From the NCBI RefSeq assembly GCF_019800005.1, contig NZ_JABGCL010000011.1:1-64000 (forward strand): DNA of 64,000 nucleotides, read 5' to 3'. The notes under the pieces were generated by a model. It ran no database searches. It was not told where the DNA came from and was given only the letters and a program-made list of their open reading frames with translations. Shown piece after piece: positions 39,733 to 49,451 of this stretch (positions are counted from its first letter, which is position 1; every line of letters starts with the position of its first letter). This DNA is from Geminicoccus harenae (lineage in GTDB: Bacteria > Pseudomonadota > Alphaproteobacteria > Geminicoccales > Geminicoccaceae). Made by a program: the position numbers and the translations under genes.

Positions 39733-40428
39733 ATGGACGTCGAGCAGGAAATCGCCTCGGCACTGGCCGAGGTGCGGCAACGGATCGCCGTGGCCGCGGA
39801 GCGCGCCGGCCGCGAACCGGGCTTGGTGACGCTGGTGGCGGTGAGCAAGCTGCAGCCGGCCCCGCGGGTCCAGGCGGCGCTCGCGGCCGGGCAGCGCGTG
39901 TTCGGCGAGAACTACGTGCAGGAGGCGCGCAGCCGCTGGACGCCGCTGCGCGAGGCTCATCCGGACCTGGAGCTCCACCTGATCGGGCCGCTGCAGACCA
40001 ACAAGACCGCGGACGCGGTGGCGCTGTTCGACGTGATCCAGACGCTGGACCGCCCGAAGCTGGCGCGCTCCCTGGCCAAGGAGCGCGACCGGCAGGGCCG
40101 CCTGCCCAGGCTCTACGTCCAGGTCAACACCGGCGAGGAGCCGCAGAAAGGCGGCGTCCTGCCGGACGGGCTCGACGAGCTGCTGCAGCTGTGCCGGGAC
40201 GAGCTGGTCCTGGCGATCGAGGGGCTGATGGCGATCCCGCCCGAGGGGGAGGACATCGCCCCGCACACCGCGTTGCTGGCCAAGCTCGCCAAGCGCCATG
40301 GCCTGGCCGGCGTGTCGATCGGCATGAGCGCCGATTACGAGGAGGCGGTCCGCTTCGGCGCCACCACCGTGCGGGTCGGCTCCAGCATCTTCGGCGAACG
40401 GCCGCCCAGGCCAGCATCCGGCGGCTGA
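39733..40428 (+). CDS. YggS/PROSC family PLP homeostasis protein
   Basis: 231 residues. Binds pyridoxal phosphate through K39 in LVAVSKLQPA; FGENYVQE, HLIGPLQTNK and the C-terminal SIGMSADYEEAVRFG with VRVGSSIFGER are family signatures. It buffers PLP and affects amino-acid balance; no catalytic activity is known for the family. The ATG at 39733 gives the usual length. Convergent with the S4-protein gene three bases away. Confidence 0.95.
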   Translation: MDVEQEIASALAEVRQRIAVAAERAGREPGLVTLVAVSKLQPAPRVQAALAAGQRVFGENYVQEARSRWTPLREAHPDLELHLIGPLQTNKTADAVALFDVIQTLDRPKLARSLAKERDRQGRLPRLYVQVNTGEEPQKGGVLPDGLDELLQLCRDELVLAIEGLMAIPPEGEDIAPHTALLAKLAKRHGLAGVSIGMSADYEEAVRFGATTVRVGSSIFGERPPRPASGG

Positions 40429-40431
40429 CGC

Positions 40432-40701
40432 TCAGGCCAGCGGCAGCTCCTGATAATGCTCGCGGGCCTCGGCATAGGGCCCGCGGCGCTTGGGCATCGC
40501 CAGCACCCGGACCACCTTGATGTCCCGCCCCTGGGGCAGGGTCAGCACCATGCCGGTGCGCACTTGAAGATGAGCCTTGGTCACGATCCGTTCGTCGACG
40601 CGGACCCGGCCGCCTTCGACGAGCTTCTGGGCATCCGTGCGGGTCTTGCAGAACCGCGTGTGCCAGAGCCAGGTGTCCAGTCTCAGCGCTTCGTCGTGCA
40701 A
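40432..40701 (-). CDS. S4-domain RNA-binding protein (Hsp15-like)
   Basis: 89 residues. The S4 fold starts at LRLDTWLWHTRFCKTRTDAQ and VEGGRVRVD. Hsp15 relatives bind stalled 50S subunits carrying nascent chains. The start is TTG at 40701 behind AAGGAGG four bases away. It follows the helicase gene by 43 bases, an arrangement common in alphaproteobacteria. Confidence 0.93.
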   Translation of the reverse strand: MHDEALRLDTWLWHTRFCKTRTDAQKLVEGGRVRVDERIVTKAHLQVRTGMVLTLPQGRDIKVVRVLAMPKRRGPYAEAREHYQELPLA

Positions 40702-40744
40702 GTTGCCTCCTTTTCACCGGCCCTCAACCGGCTCTCCTGGTCCC

Positions 40745-43270
40745 TCAACTGCTTCCGGCGACCAGCGTGCGCAGCACCGCGAACGGTGAATCGCTGCGCC
40801 CCGCCCGTGCCGCGCGCTTGCGCTCAACGGGGTCCGGCCGGCGCCGCTTGCGCATGCGCACCAGCCTGCGTGCCTCGCCCTCGACCACGCAGGCAAAGCC
40901 CAGGCCCGCCGCCACCGCGACCAGCTCGTCGAGCTTCAGCCCGGCACCGGCCGCGAGGTCGCCCGGCAGGTCGAACTGCCGGCTTTCCCGCGCCCGTGCC
41001 CGCAACTGGGCGGCCAGCCGCTCGGCGACGTCCAGCCGGAGACCCAGCGTGCCGAACCGGGTGAAGCCCAAGGCGGCTAGGGTGGAAGCGAGCAGGTCCG
41101 GCACGTCCCGCCAGGTGGTCGCACCCTCGGGCGGCAGCGGGCAGTCCTGCCCGGTCCAGACCCGGATCAGCAGCGCGATCACCCGCCGCGCGCGCGGCCG
41201 CATCAACTCGGGCAGGAACAGCCATTCCACGCCCAGCCGCACGCCCAGCCGGGCCAGCGCCTTGCGGTCGGCCTCGCCCAGCGGGGTGGACACGCTCTCG
41301 ATCCGGTCCACCCGGATCGCACCCAGGGCCTCGACCAGCGCATAGGCGACGCCGCGCACCGCACCGCTCTGCCCGGCATCGTCGCTGGCCGCAGCCAGTC
41401 GCCCGATCCGGCCGATGCCCCGCTTGATCCAGCCCTGCAGCCGCCGGCCGAGCTCGTCCGCCACCCGCTCGCGCAGCTCGCCGCGCAGTTCATCGCTGAT
41501 CTTGGGCCGCACGACCGGCTGGAGCGGCGTGCGGCCGGGTGCGAGCCGGCCGACCACGGCACCCTGCCAGCGCACCGCCCCATCGGGATCGAAGCAGACC
41601 TCGTCCTCGGGTGCTTCGAGTATCTGCGCGACCCGCCGCTCCAGGGCCGGGCGCAGCGCACGGCGTGCCGCGGCACTCAGGGCCTTGCGGGCCAGATCGG
41701 CCTCGCCGGGCAGGAGGGTGAAGTCCAGCCCCTCGATGGTCCCGACCGGATGGCCGTCCACCGCCAGAGAGCCGTCCGCCTCCACCGTCGCCGGCAGGTC
41801 GTCATGCTCGCGCAGCGAGCGCAGCAATGCCGTGGTGCGCCGGTCGACGAAGCGCTGCATCAGCCGCTCGTGCAGGGCGTCCGACAGCCGGTCCTCCACG
41901 GCCCGGGCCCGCTCCTGCCAGTGCGCCGCGTCCTGGAACCAGTCCCGCCGATGCGAGAGATAGGTCCAGGTCCGGATATGGGCGAGCCGGCCCATCAGCG
42001 TGTCGATGTCGCCGTCCATCCGGTCGATATGGTCGATGGTCCGCGCCACCCAGTCGGCCGGGATCACGCCCTCGGGCCCGGTCAGATGGCGGTAGATCGT
42101 GCTGAGCAGATGCAGGTGGCTCTCGGCCAGGGTCTTGGAGAAGTCCGGGGTCTGGCAGACGCTCCACAGCAGCCGCACCCGTTCCGGGCGGTCGGCGATC
42201 TGGCGGATCTCCTCGCGAGCCGCCAGCATGTGCAGGGAACGGTCGTCCAGCGCGTCGCGCACCTTCCACAGCGCGTTGCGCGCGGCACGGTCGGGCCCGG
42301 CGTCCAGCGAGCGCAGCAGGCCCTGCAGGCTGCGAAAGTCCAGGGCGGAGTTGCGCCAGCGCAGATGCTTGAGCGGCGGAAAGCTGTGGCTCTCGACCGC
42401 CTCCACGATCCGCTCGTCCAGCTCGCCCACCCCGTTGGTGGTGCCGAACGTGCCGTTCGCCATGTGCCGGCCGGCCCGCCCGGCGATCTGCGCCACCTCG
42501 GTGGCAGCCAGCTTGCGCCGCTCGCGCCCGTCGAACTTGTGCAGGGCGGCGAAGGCCACATGGGTCAGGTCCATGTTCAGGCCCATGCCGATCGCATCGG
42601 TCGCGACCAGGTAGTCGACCTCGCCCGCCTGGTACATGGCGACCTGGGCATTGCGGGTGCGGGGGCTGAGCGAGCCCATCACGATCGCGGCCCCGCCGCG
42701 CTGGCGCCGGATCACCTCGCCCAGCGCATAGACGTCGGCCGCGGTGAACGCGACGATCGCGGAGCGGCGCGGCAGCCGGTGCAGCTTGCTCTCGCCGGCA
42801 TAGGTCAGGGCGGACATGCGCGGCCGGGCGATCAGCACCGCCTCGGGTACGAGCTGGCGGATCAGCGGCTTGATCGTGTCCGAGCCCAGGAAGATCGTCT
42901 CGTGCAGGCCGCGAGCGTTCAGGAGCCGGTCGGTGAAGACGTGGCCGCGCTCCCAGTCGGCACAGAGCTGGATCTCGTCAACCGCGAGGCAGGCGACCGG
43001 GCGGTCCATCGGCATCGCCTCGACCGTGGCGACCACGTAGGGCGCCTTGTCGCTGCCGATCTTCTCCTCGCCGGTGACGAGCTGCACGGCATCCGGGCCG
43101 CGCTCCTTGACGATCCGGTCGTAGATCTCGCGGGCGAGCAGCCGCAGGGGCAGGCCGATCATGCCGGAATGGTGCGCCAGAAGACGCTCGATCGCGAAGT
43201 GCGTCTTTCCAGTGTTGGTCGGTCCAAGGACCGCCAAGATGCGCGAGTCGGTAGTGCGCATCGAGCTCAT
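40745..43270 (-). CDS. SUV3-like superfamily 2 RNA helicase
   Basis: 841 residues. Walker A GPTNTGKT (16-23), a DEIQ box in CLAVDEIQLCAD, and motif VI QIAGRAGR define a helicase of the Suv3/mitochondrial-degradosome type; the long C-terminal half is poorly conserved and ends in a basic tail. Likely unwinds structured RNA. Two nearby ATGs (43270 and 43261) are both possible starts and neither has a good Shine-Dalgarno. Partner gene is the S4 protein. Confidence 0.92.
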   Translation of the reverse strand: MSSMRTTDSRILAVLGPTNTGKTHFAIERLLAHHSGMIGLPLRLLAREIYDRIVKERGPDAVQLVTGEEKIGSDKAPYVVATVEAMPMDRPVACLAVDEIQLCADWERGHVFTDRLLNARGLHETIFLGSDTIKPLIRQLVPEAVLIARPRMSALTYAGESKLHRLPRRSAIVAFTAADVYALGEVIRRQRGGAAIVMGSLSPRTRNAQVAMYQAGEVDYLVATDAIGMGLNMDLTHVAFAALHKFDGRERRKLAATEVAQIAGRAGRHMANGTFGTTNGVGELDERIVEAVESHSFPPLKHLRWRNSALDFRSLQGLLRSLDAGPDRAARNALWKVRDALDDRSLHMLAAREEIRQIADRPERVRLLWSVCQTPDFSKTLAESHLHLLSTIYRHLTGPEGVIPADWVARTIDHIDRMDGDIDTLMGRLAHIRTWTYLSHRRDWFQDAAHWQERARAVEDRLSDALHERLMQRFVDRRTTALLRSLREHDDLPATVEADGSLAVDGHPVGTIEGLDFTLLPGEADLARKALSAAARRALRPALERRVAQILEAPEDEVCFDPDGAVRWQGAVVGRLAPGRTPLQPVVRPKISDELRGELRERVADELGRRLQGWIKRGIGRIGRLAAASDDAGQSGAVRGVAYALVEALGAIRVDRIESVSTPLGEADRKALARLGVRLGVEWLFLPELMRPRARRVIALLIRVWTGQDCPLPPEGATTWRDVPDLLASTLAALGFTRFGTLGLRLDVAERLAAQLRARARESRQFDLPGDLAAGAGLKLDELVAVAAGLGFACVVEGEARRLVRMRKRRRPDPVERKRAARAGRSDSPFAVLRTLVAGSS

Positions 43271-43620
43271 GACGCAGAAGATTCCGTTGCCGGTGCCGGA
43301 TTGCAAGGGGGGCTTCTGCCACTCCTGCATCCCGGCCTGCACATGCGCACGCGAGGGTGACATGCCCGTGGCAGCCCCGCCCCGCCCCGCCATCGGTTCA
43401 CAGCCATATTACCGGGAAGCGGAGGCGCTGGCCGATGCCGCCCGGTTCAACGGGGTGCCGGACCTGCAGGCCAGCCGATCGTGGCTGCGGCGCCCCATGA
43501 CCGGCCCTGCGGCCATGGCTGCCGAGGTCTGCACGGCCGGTGTGATCTTGCGCAATACCGTCGCCCGACCCAGATGGCTCGGCACGGATCATCCACCCGA
43601 ACCAACTGAACCATAAGGCG
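43271..43620. other. Divergent intergenic region, helicase / htpG
   Basis: 350 bases without a supported gene. A plus-strand frame crosses it but shows no family features. It should contain the promoters of both divergent genes; one heat-shock-like element is listed separately. Confidence 0.5.
43547..43575 (+). promoter_or_regulatory. Possible heat-shock (sigma32) promoter of htpG
   Basis: CTTGCGC (43547-43553) and CCCAGAT (43569-43575), 15 bases apart, resemble the CTTGAAA / CCCCATNT elements of sigma32 promoters, 46 bases before the htpG start. The match is partial. Confidence 0.3.
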
Positions 43621-45534
43621 ATGAGCGAGACGATGCAGCCGTTCGAGGCCGATGTCGGCCGTGTCCTCGATCTCGTGATCAACTCCCTCTACAAGGATCG
43701 CGAGATCTTCCTGCGGGAGCTGATCTCCAACGCGTCGGATGCGTGCGACAAGCTGCGCTACGAGAGCCTGAGCCGGCCGGAGCTGCTCGGCACCGACCCG
43801 GACCTCGAGATCACCATCCTGGCCGATGCCAAGAACGGTCTGCTGACGATCGCCGACAACGGCATCGGCATGACCCGCGAGGAGCTGGCCGAGAATCTCG
43901 GCACCATCGCGCGCTCGGGCACGGCGCGCTTCGCCGAGATGCTGACCGGCGACGCCAAGAAGGACGTCGACCTGATCGGCCGGTTCGGCGTGGGCTTCTA
44001 TTCGGTGTTCATGGTGGCGGACAAGGCGGTGGTGATCTCGCGCCGGGCCGGCGACAGCACCGCCTGGAGCTGGGCATCGGACGGCCGCAGCGGCTTCGCC
44101 ATCGAGGAGCTGCCGACCGATTCGTTCAAGCGCGGCACGGCGATCACCCTGCACCTCAAGGACGACGCCAAGGAGTTCCTGGACGAGTGGACGCTGCGCC
44201 GGATCGTGCGCACCCATTCCGACCACATCGCCCTGCCGATCCGGCTGCGGCTGATCAAGGCCGACCAGGAAGGCGACGAGCCGTCCGCCCCTGAGCAGAT
44301 CAACGAGGGCTCAGCACTCTGGACCCGGCCCAAGTCCGAGATCACCGACGAGCAGTACAAGGAATTCTACCACCACGTAGCACACGCCTTCGACGAGCCG
44401 TTCGCCCGGGTCCACTTCAACGCCGAGGGCCTGCTCGAATACACGGCCCTGCTGTTCGTGCCGACCGCTAGGCCCTTCGACCTCTACGACCCGCGCCGCG
44501 CCCATGGGGTGAAGCTCTACGTCAAGCGGGTGTTCATCACGAGCAGCCTGGAGAACCTGCTGCCGCGCTACCTGCGCTTCGTGTCCGGCATCATCGACAG
44601 CCAGGACCTGCCGCTGAACGTCAGCCGCGAGACCCTGCAGCAGGGCAGCGTCGTGCCGAAGATGCGCAAGGCGATCGTCAAGCGGATCCTGGACGAGCTG
44701 AAGAACAAGGCCCAGGCGGAGGAGCAGGAGGCGAAGGACAAGTACCTGGCCTTCTGGACCGACTTCGGCGCAGTGCTGAAGGAGGGGCTGTACGAGGACG
44801 GCGAGAACCGCGAGCGGATCATGGAGCTGGCGCGCTTCCGCTCCACCCACTCCACTGACGGCTGGGTGTCGCTCGCCGACTATGTCGGCCGGATGAAGCC
44901 CGGCCAGGAGGCGATCTACGTGATCTCCGGTGAGAGTCACGCCGCCCTGCGCAACAGCCCGCAGCTGGAAGAGGCGCGCGCCAAGGGTGTGGAGGTGCTG
45001 CTGCTGGACGACCAGGTCGACCCGTTCTGGCTGGAGCAGGTGACCGAGCATGGCGGCAAGCCGATCCGGTCGCTGGCCAAGGGCGACGTGGACCTCTCCA
45101 ACATCGAGAAGGACCCGGCCGAGGCGGACAAGCCCGAGGAGCCGGCCGCCGAGGAAGGCGATCTCGGCCGGCTGATCGCCAAGCTGAAGCTGGCGCTGGG
45201 CGACCAGGTCGCGGACGTGCGGGAAAGCAAGCGGCTGCGCCAGAGTGCGGTCTGCCTCGTGGCGGGCGACCAGGCGATGGACATGCGCCTGGAGCGGTTC
45301 CTCAAGAGCCACAACCAGCTGGACGTGCTGGCCAAGCGGATCCTGGAGGTGAACCCGCGCCACGACTTGGTCCGCCGCCTGGCCACGCTCGCCAAGGACG
45401 ACACGCCGGACTTCGGGGAACTCGCCCACCTGCTGCTCGACCAGGCCCGGATCGTCGAAGGCGAGCCCCTGCCCGACCCGGCCGCGTTCGGCCGGCGCAT
45501 GTCGACCTTCGTGGCGCGCGGCATCGGGATCTGA
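43621..45534 (+). CDS. htpG: Molecular chaperone HtpG (Hsp90)
   Basis: 637 residues, the full Hsp90 layout: a GHKL ATPase N-domain (ELISNASDACDKLRYESL, IADNGIGMT, GRFGVGFYS), a middle domain (LPLNVSRETLQQ) and a C-terminal dimerisation domain. Folds and remodels client proteins in the cytoplasm. The Shine-Dalgarno is weak (AAGG close to the ATG). Confidence 0.98.
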   Translation: MSETMQPFEADVGRVLDLVINSLYKDREIFLRELISNASDACDKLRYESLSRPELLGTDPDLEITILADAKNGLLTIADNGIGMTREELAENLGTIARSGTARFAEMLTGDAKKDVDLIGRFGVGFYSVFMVADKAVVISRRAGDSTAWSWASDGRSGFAIEELPTDSFKRGTAITLHLKDDAKEFLDEWTLRRIVRTHSDHIALPIRLRLIKADQEGDEPSAPEQINEGSALWTRPKSEITDEQYKEFYHHVAHAFDEPFARVHFNAEGLLEYTALLFVPTARPFDLYDPRRAHGVKLYVKRVFITSSLENLLPRYLRFVSGIIDSQDLPLNVSRETLQQGSVVPKMRKAIVKRILDELKNKAQAEEQEAKDKYLAFWTDFGAVLKEGLYEDGENRERIMELARFRSTHSTDGWVSLADYVGRMKPGQEAIYVISGESHAALRNSPQLEEARAKGVEVLLLDDQVDPFWLEQVTEHGGKPIRSLAKGDVDLSNIEKDPAEADKPEEPAAEEGDLGRLIAKLKLALGDQVADVRESKRLRQSAVCLVAGDQAMDMRLERFLKSHNQLDVLAKRILEVNPRHDLVRRLATLAKDDTPDFGELAHLLLDQARIVEGEPLPDPAAFGRRMSTFVARGIGI

Positions 45535-45550
45535 ACCGGGGCCATCGGCC

Positions 45551-45591
45551 GGCCGGTGCCGCCGTGGCGTTGGTCCGCAGCGGCACCGGCC
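45551..45591 (+). terminator. Stem-loop after htpG
   Basis: A perfect 12-bp inverted repeat (45551-45562 with 45580-45591) 16 bases after the htpG stop, with a 17-base loop and no T-tract. Probably a terminator or mRNA-stabilising hairpin. Confidence 0.5.
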
Positions 45592-45656
45592 CTATATGTT
45601 CCGTCGAGACGGCCGCGGACGCGGCTGTGGTGCCCGGGCCGAGACGGAGGTGGACG

Positions 45657-46028
45657 ATGCGGGGCTGGCGGACGGCAGCGCTTGCGGCAATCTTGGTCAC
45701 GGCTGCGGGCGGGGCGCTCGCTGCGCCGATAGCGCCCGATGCCTTCAGGATGCGGACGTTCTCCGATCTCGTCGCGGTCTGCGGCGCCGATTCCGAGGAT
45801 GCGGCCCAGTTCTGCCGCGGCTGGCTGGTCGGCAACGGCAGCCTCTATGCCACCTTGCTGCGCGCCGGTGCGATCCAGCCCTGGGCCTGCGCCGACCCGG
45901 TGCCGACCCTGGACGACATCCGCCGCGCGATCGTCGCCTGGGGCGAGACCAACCCGCAGACCGGCAGCGAGAGCGCGGTGGACGGGTTCTGGCGGGCCGC
46001 AGCCTCGATCTGGCCGTGCAAGCAATGA
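45657..46028 (+). CDS. Rap1a/Tai-family-like secreted protein
   Basis: 123 residues. A signal peptide covers about 1-22 (ending GALA). The mature part has the Rap1a/Tai pattern: FSDLVAVCGAD, FCRGWLVGN, a central WAC, a Leu/Asp-rich LDDIRRAIVAW helix and a C-terminal WPC. The family includes immunity proteins against type VI secretion amidases, but many members are orphan periplasmic proteins, and no effector or secretion gene is nearby. GGAGG is upstream of the ATG. Confidence 0.75.
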   Translation: MRGWRTAALAAILVTAAGGALAAPIAPDAFRMRTFSDLVAVCGADSEDAAQFCRGWLVGNGSLYATLLRAGAIQPWACADPVPTLDDIRRAIVAWGETNPQTGSESAVDGFWRAAASIWPCKQ

Positions 46029-46045
46029 CGGGAGAACAACGGGAC

Positions 46046-46282
46046 ATGAGCAGGATGAAGCGGCTGGGTGGCGTAGCGCTGCTGATCGCGAGCCTCGGCG
46101 TGGCGGGCTGCGCGGTGGACCGCCAGACCGGGCGCAGCACGGCGGTGGGTGCCGCCACCGGGGCGGCCGCGGGCGGCGTGGTCGGCCTGTTCGGCGGCAA
46201 CTGGCTGAGCCAGGTCGGGATCGGGGCCGCCGCGGGTGCCGCGTCGGGCTTCGTGTACGACCAGATCCAGAAGAACTACTGA
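46046..46282 (+). CDS. Glycine-zipper lipoprotein
   Basis: 78 residues. Lipobox VAGC with cysteine C22, then a glycine-zipper region (TAVGAATGAAAGGVVGLFGG and a second GIGAAAGAASGF) like small OmpA-family-associated or YMGG-like lipoproteins. Probably inserts in a membrane leaflet or binds the cell wall. It follows the Rap1a-like gene by 17 bases in the same direction. Confidence 0.8.
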   Translation: MSRMKRLGGVALLIASLGVAGCAVDRQTGRSTAVGAATGAAAGGVVGLFGGNWLSQVGIGAAAGAASGFVYDQIQKNY

Positions 46283-46505
46283 GCAGGCGGCAGGCGGCCA
46301 GGATCAGCCGTCCTGTCGTGATGGCGGTGCGGGCGGTCCCGCACCGGCCGCCGGCGGGCTGCGCCTTTACCGCGCAAGCCCCCATCCTGTATGGAGGCCG
46401 CCGCCTCACATGGGCCGGATGCAGGCGCATCCGACCAGGTCGGTCGTCGCCGGTGCAGCCCGGGCCCGTGTCGCCCGGCTCCGGCCAAGGGGAGTTCGAG
46501 ACGAG

Positions 46506-47996
46506 ATGGCTACTGCCCTCAAAGACATCCGCAACCTGCTGAAGGACCCCTCGCTCTTCAAGGAGCAGGCCTATATCGGCGGCAAGTGGGTGGGCGCCGA
46601 CAGCGGCAAGACGATCGACGTGACCGATCCCGCCACCGGCGAGCGGCTGGGCTCCATCCCGGACATGGGCGAGGCCGAGACCCGGCGCGCCATCGAGGCC
46701 GCCGACGAGGCGTTCAAGTCCTGGAAGCAGAAGACCGGCAAGGAGCGCGCCGCGATCCTGCGCAAGTGGTTCGACCTCCTGATCGCGAACCAGGAAGACC
46801 TCGCGATCATCATGACCCGCGAGCAGGGCAAGTCGCTCACCGAGAGCCGCGGCGAGGTCGTCTACGGCGCCTCGTTCATCGAGTGGTTCGCCGAGGAGGC
46901 CAAGCGCATCTACGGTGACATCGTCCCGCAGACGGTAGCGTCGCGCCGCATCCTGGTGATGAAGCAGCCGGTCGGCGTGTGCGGCATGATCACGCCCTGG
47001 AACTTCCCGAACGCGATGATCACCCGCAAGTCGGCACCGGGTCTCGCGGTCGGCTGCACCGTGGTGATCAAGCCCGCGACCTACACGCCCTACTCCGCCC
47101 TGGCGCTGGCCGAGCTGGCCGAGCGCGCCGGCTTCCCGCCGGGCGTGTTCAACATCGTGACCGGCTCGGCGCGTAAGATCGCGGGCGAGCTCACCGAGAA
47201 CAAGAAGGTCCGCAAGATCTCCTTCACCGGCTCCACCGAGGTGGGCAAGATCCTGCTCAAGCAGTGCGCCGACACGGTGAAGAAGGTCAGCATGGAGCTG
47301 GGCGGCCACGCGCCGTTCATCGTGTTCGACGATGCGGATGTCGATGCCGCCGTCCAGGGTGCGCTTGCCTGCAAGTTCCGCAACTCCGGCCAGACCTGCG
47401 TCTGCACCAACCGGATCTATGTCCAGGCCGGCATCTATGACGAGTTCGCGAAGAAGTTCGCGGAAGCCGCGGGCGCGCTCAAGGTCGGCAACGGCATGGA
47501 GGACGGCACCCAGATGGGCCCGCTGATCGAGCCGGCCGCGGTCGACAAGGCCGCCGAGCACGTCAAGGACGCGGTCGCCAAGGGCGCTTCGGTCCTGACC
47601 GGCGGCGATCGCCACCAGCTGGGCGGCCTGTTCTTCCAGCCGACCGTGCTCTCCGCCTGCAATATGGACATGCAGATCGCGCGCGAAGAGACGTTCGGTC
47701 CGGTGGCACCCCTGTTCCGCTTCGAGACGGAGGAGGAGGTGATCGCGCTGGCCAACGACAGCGACTACGGCCTGGCCGGCTACTTCTACTCCCGTGACCT
47801 CGGCCGAGTGTTCCGCGTCGCCGAGGCGTTGGAGGTCGGCCTGCTCGGCGTCAACGACGGCGTGATCGCCAACGAGGTGTCGCCGTTCGGCGGGGTGAAG
47901 CAGTCGGGCCTCGGCCGCGAGGGCAGCAAGTACGGCGTCGATGACTACCTGGAGCTGAAGTACGTCAGCCTGGGCGGCATCGGCGTCGCCCCGTAA
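46506..47996 (+). CDS. gabD: NAD(P)-dependent succinate-semialdehyde dehydrogenase (GabD type)
   Basis: 496-residue aldehyde dehydrogenase. Catalytic C298 lies in NSGQTCVC with a second cysteine at C300, as in GabD where the pair can form a redox switch; the general base E264 is in VSMELGGHAP. Oxidises succinate semialdehyde to succinate in GABA breakdown; related semialdehydes cannot be excluded. GGGGAG lies upstream of the ATG. The 223 bases before it hold no gene. Confidence 0.92.
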   Translation: MATALKDIRNLLKDPSLFKEQAYIGGKWVGADSGKTIDVTDPATGERLGSIPDMGEAETRRAIEAADEAFKSWKQKTGKERAAILRKWFDLLIANQEDLAIIMTREQGKSLTESRGEVVYGASFIEWFAEEAKRIYGDIVPQTVASRRILVMKQPVGVCGMITPWNFPNAMITRKSAPGLAVGCTVVIKPATYTPYSALALAELAERAGFPPGVFNIVTGSARKIAGELTENKKVRKISFTGSTEVGKILLKQCADTVKKVSMELGGHAPFIVFDDADVDAAVQGALACKFRNSGQTCVCTNRIYVQAGIYDEFAKKFAEAAGALKVGNGMEDGTQMGPLIEPAAVDKAAEHVKDAVAKGASVLTGGDRHQLGGLFFQPTVLSACNMDMQIAREETFGPVAPLFRFETEEEVIALANDSDYGLAGYFYSRDLGRVFRVAEALEVGLLGVNDGVIANEVSPFGGVKQSGLGREGSKYGVDDYLELKYVSLGGIGVAP

Positions 47997-48027
47997 CCCT
48001 CCCGTCCACCAAAGCGAGGCCAAAGGC

Positions 48028-49422
48028 GTGAGCCAGCTCGACCTGTTCGTGATCGGCGGTGGGTCGGGCGGCGTCGCCTGCGCCCGCCGCGCCGCCTCCC
48101 ACGGCGCCAAGGTGGCGCTCGCCGAGGATTCGCGCCTGGGCGGCACCTGCGTGATCCGCGGCTGCGTGCCGAAGAAGCTCATGCATTACGGTGCGAGCGT
48201 GCCGCACGAGCTGGCGGTGGCCCGGGACATGGGCTGGTCGTTCGGCGAGGTGCGGCACGACTTTCACGGCTTCCTCGAAGCGCGCAACCTCGAGATCGCG
48301 CGGCTGGAAGCGATCTATGGCGGCATGCTGGCGGGTGCCGGCGTGGCGGTGGTCAAGAGCCGTGCCAAGATCGCCTGCCGCCAGGGCGACGGCTTCGTGG
48401 TCGATGCCGGCGGCGAACTGTTTCAGACGAAACGGGTCCTGATCGCTACCGGTGCGGCCCCGTTCTTCCCCGACATCCCGGGCATCGAGCACGTGGTCAC
48501 CTCCGACCAGGTGCTGGAGGACGTCTACGACCTGCCGGCACGGGTGGCGGTGATCGGGGCCGGCTATATCGGCGTGGAACTGGCCTGCATCTTCCAGGGC
48601 TTCGGGGCGAAGACCAGCTTGGTCCTGCGCGGCGACCAGCCGCTGCGCGGCTTCGACGAGGATCTGCGCCGCCATCTCACCGACCAGATGGCCGCAGGCG
48701 GGCTGGAGATCCTGAGCCGCAGCGTGGTGGAGCGCATCGAGCGCACGGCCAGCGGCCTGCGCCTCCATGGCATCGAGCCGGCGCTCGAGGCCGACCTCGT
48801 GGTCTACGCCACCGGGCGCCGGCCGATCCCCAAGACGCACGGCATCGGCCTGGAAGAGCTGGACGTTCGGATGGACCATGAGGGCGCAATCCTGGTCGAC
48901 GACACCTACAAGAGCAGCGTGGACGGCCTCTACGCGGTCGGCGACTGCTCCGACCATGCCGGCTGCGGCGTGGACAGCGGCCAGTTCGACCTGACGCCGG
49001 TGGCGATCGCCGAGGGCCGCGCCATCGCCGAGCGGCTGTTCAACGACCGCGTCATGCCGGTGCGCTACGACACGCTGGCGACCGCGATCTTCTCCTCCCC
49101 GGAGGCGGCGACCTGCGGCCTGTCCGAGGTCCGCGCCCATGCCGAGGGCTACGACGTCGAGATCTACAAGGCCAATTTCCGGCCGATGCGAACCACGATG
49201 GGCCAGCACGCGCACCGGATCTTCATGAAGCTGGTAGTCGACCGGAAGACCGACCGGGTACTGGGCTGCCACATGGTCGGGCCCGAGGCCGGCGAGATCA
49301 TCCAGGGCTTCGCCACCGCCATGACGGCCGGCGCCACCAAGGCCGACTTCGACGATACCATCGCGGTTCATCCCACCGCCGCGGAAGAGTTCGTCACCAT
49401 GTACCAGCCGTTCAAAGGCTAG
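48028..49422 (+). CDS. gor: Glutathione-disulfide reductase
   Basis: 464 residues. FAD motif [13 protein letters not shown], redox-active C41/C46 in [18 protein letters not shown]-binding GAGYIGVE, and the C-terminal [11 protein letters not shown] with the catalytic His-Glu pair. Keeps glutathione reduced. GTG start at 48028 with AAAGG before it. Lies 31 bases after gabD and 29 before the DAHP synthase gene. Confidence 0.95.
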   Translation: MSQLDLFVIGGGSGGVACARRAASHGAKVALAEDSRLGGTCVIRGCVPKKLMHYGASVPHELAVARDMGWSFGEVRHDFHGFLEARNLEIARLEAIYGGMLAGAGVAVVKSRAKIACRQGDGFVVDAGGELFQTKRVLIATGAAPFFPDIPGIEHVVTSDQVLEDVYDLPARVAVIGAGYIGVELACIFQGFGAKTSLVLRGDQPLRGFDEDLRRHLTDQMAAGGLEILSRSVVERIERTASGLRLHGIEPALEADLVVYATGRRPIPKTHGIGLEELDVRMDHEGAILVDDTYKSSVDGLYAVGDCSDHAGCGVDSGQFDLTPVAIAEGRAIAERLFNDRVMPVRYDTLATAIFSSPEAATCGLSEVRAHAEGYDVEIYKANFRPMRTTMGQHAHRIFMKLVVDRKTDRVLGCHMVGPEAGEIIQGFATAMTAGATKADFDDTIAVHPTAAEEFVTMYQPFKG

Positions 49423-49451
49423 CTATACTGGCGGGGGAAGGAGAAACGGAC

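Noticed and set aside
43161..43616. Plus-strand frame between helicase and htpG
   Set aside because: Begins inside the antisense of the helicase, lacks family features and ends just before htpG.
44937..48182. Very long minus-strand open frame (over 1000 codons) opposite htpG and gabD
   Set aside because: It is the mirror of well-supported genes in GC-rich DNA; its translation is repetitive Arg/Ala/Leu-rich sequence with no family features.
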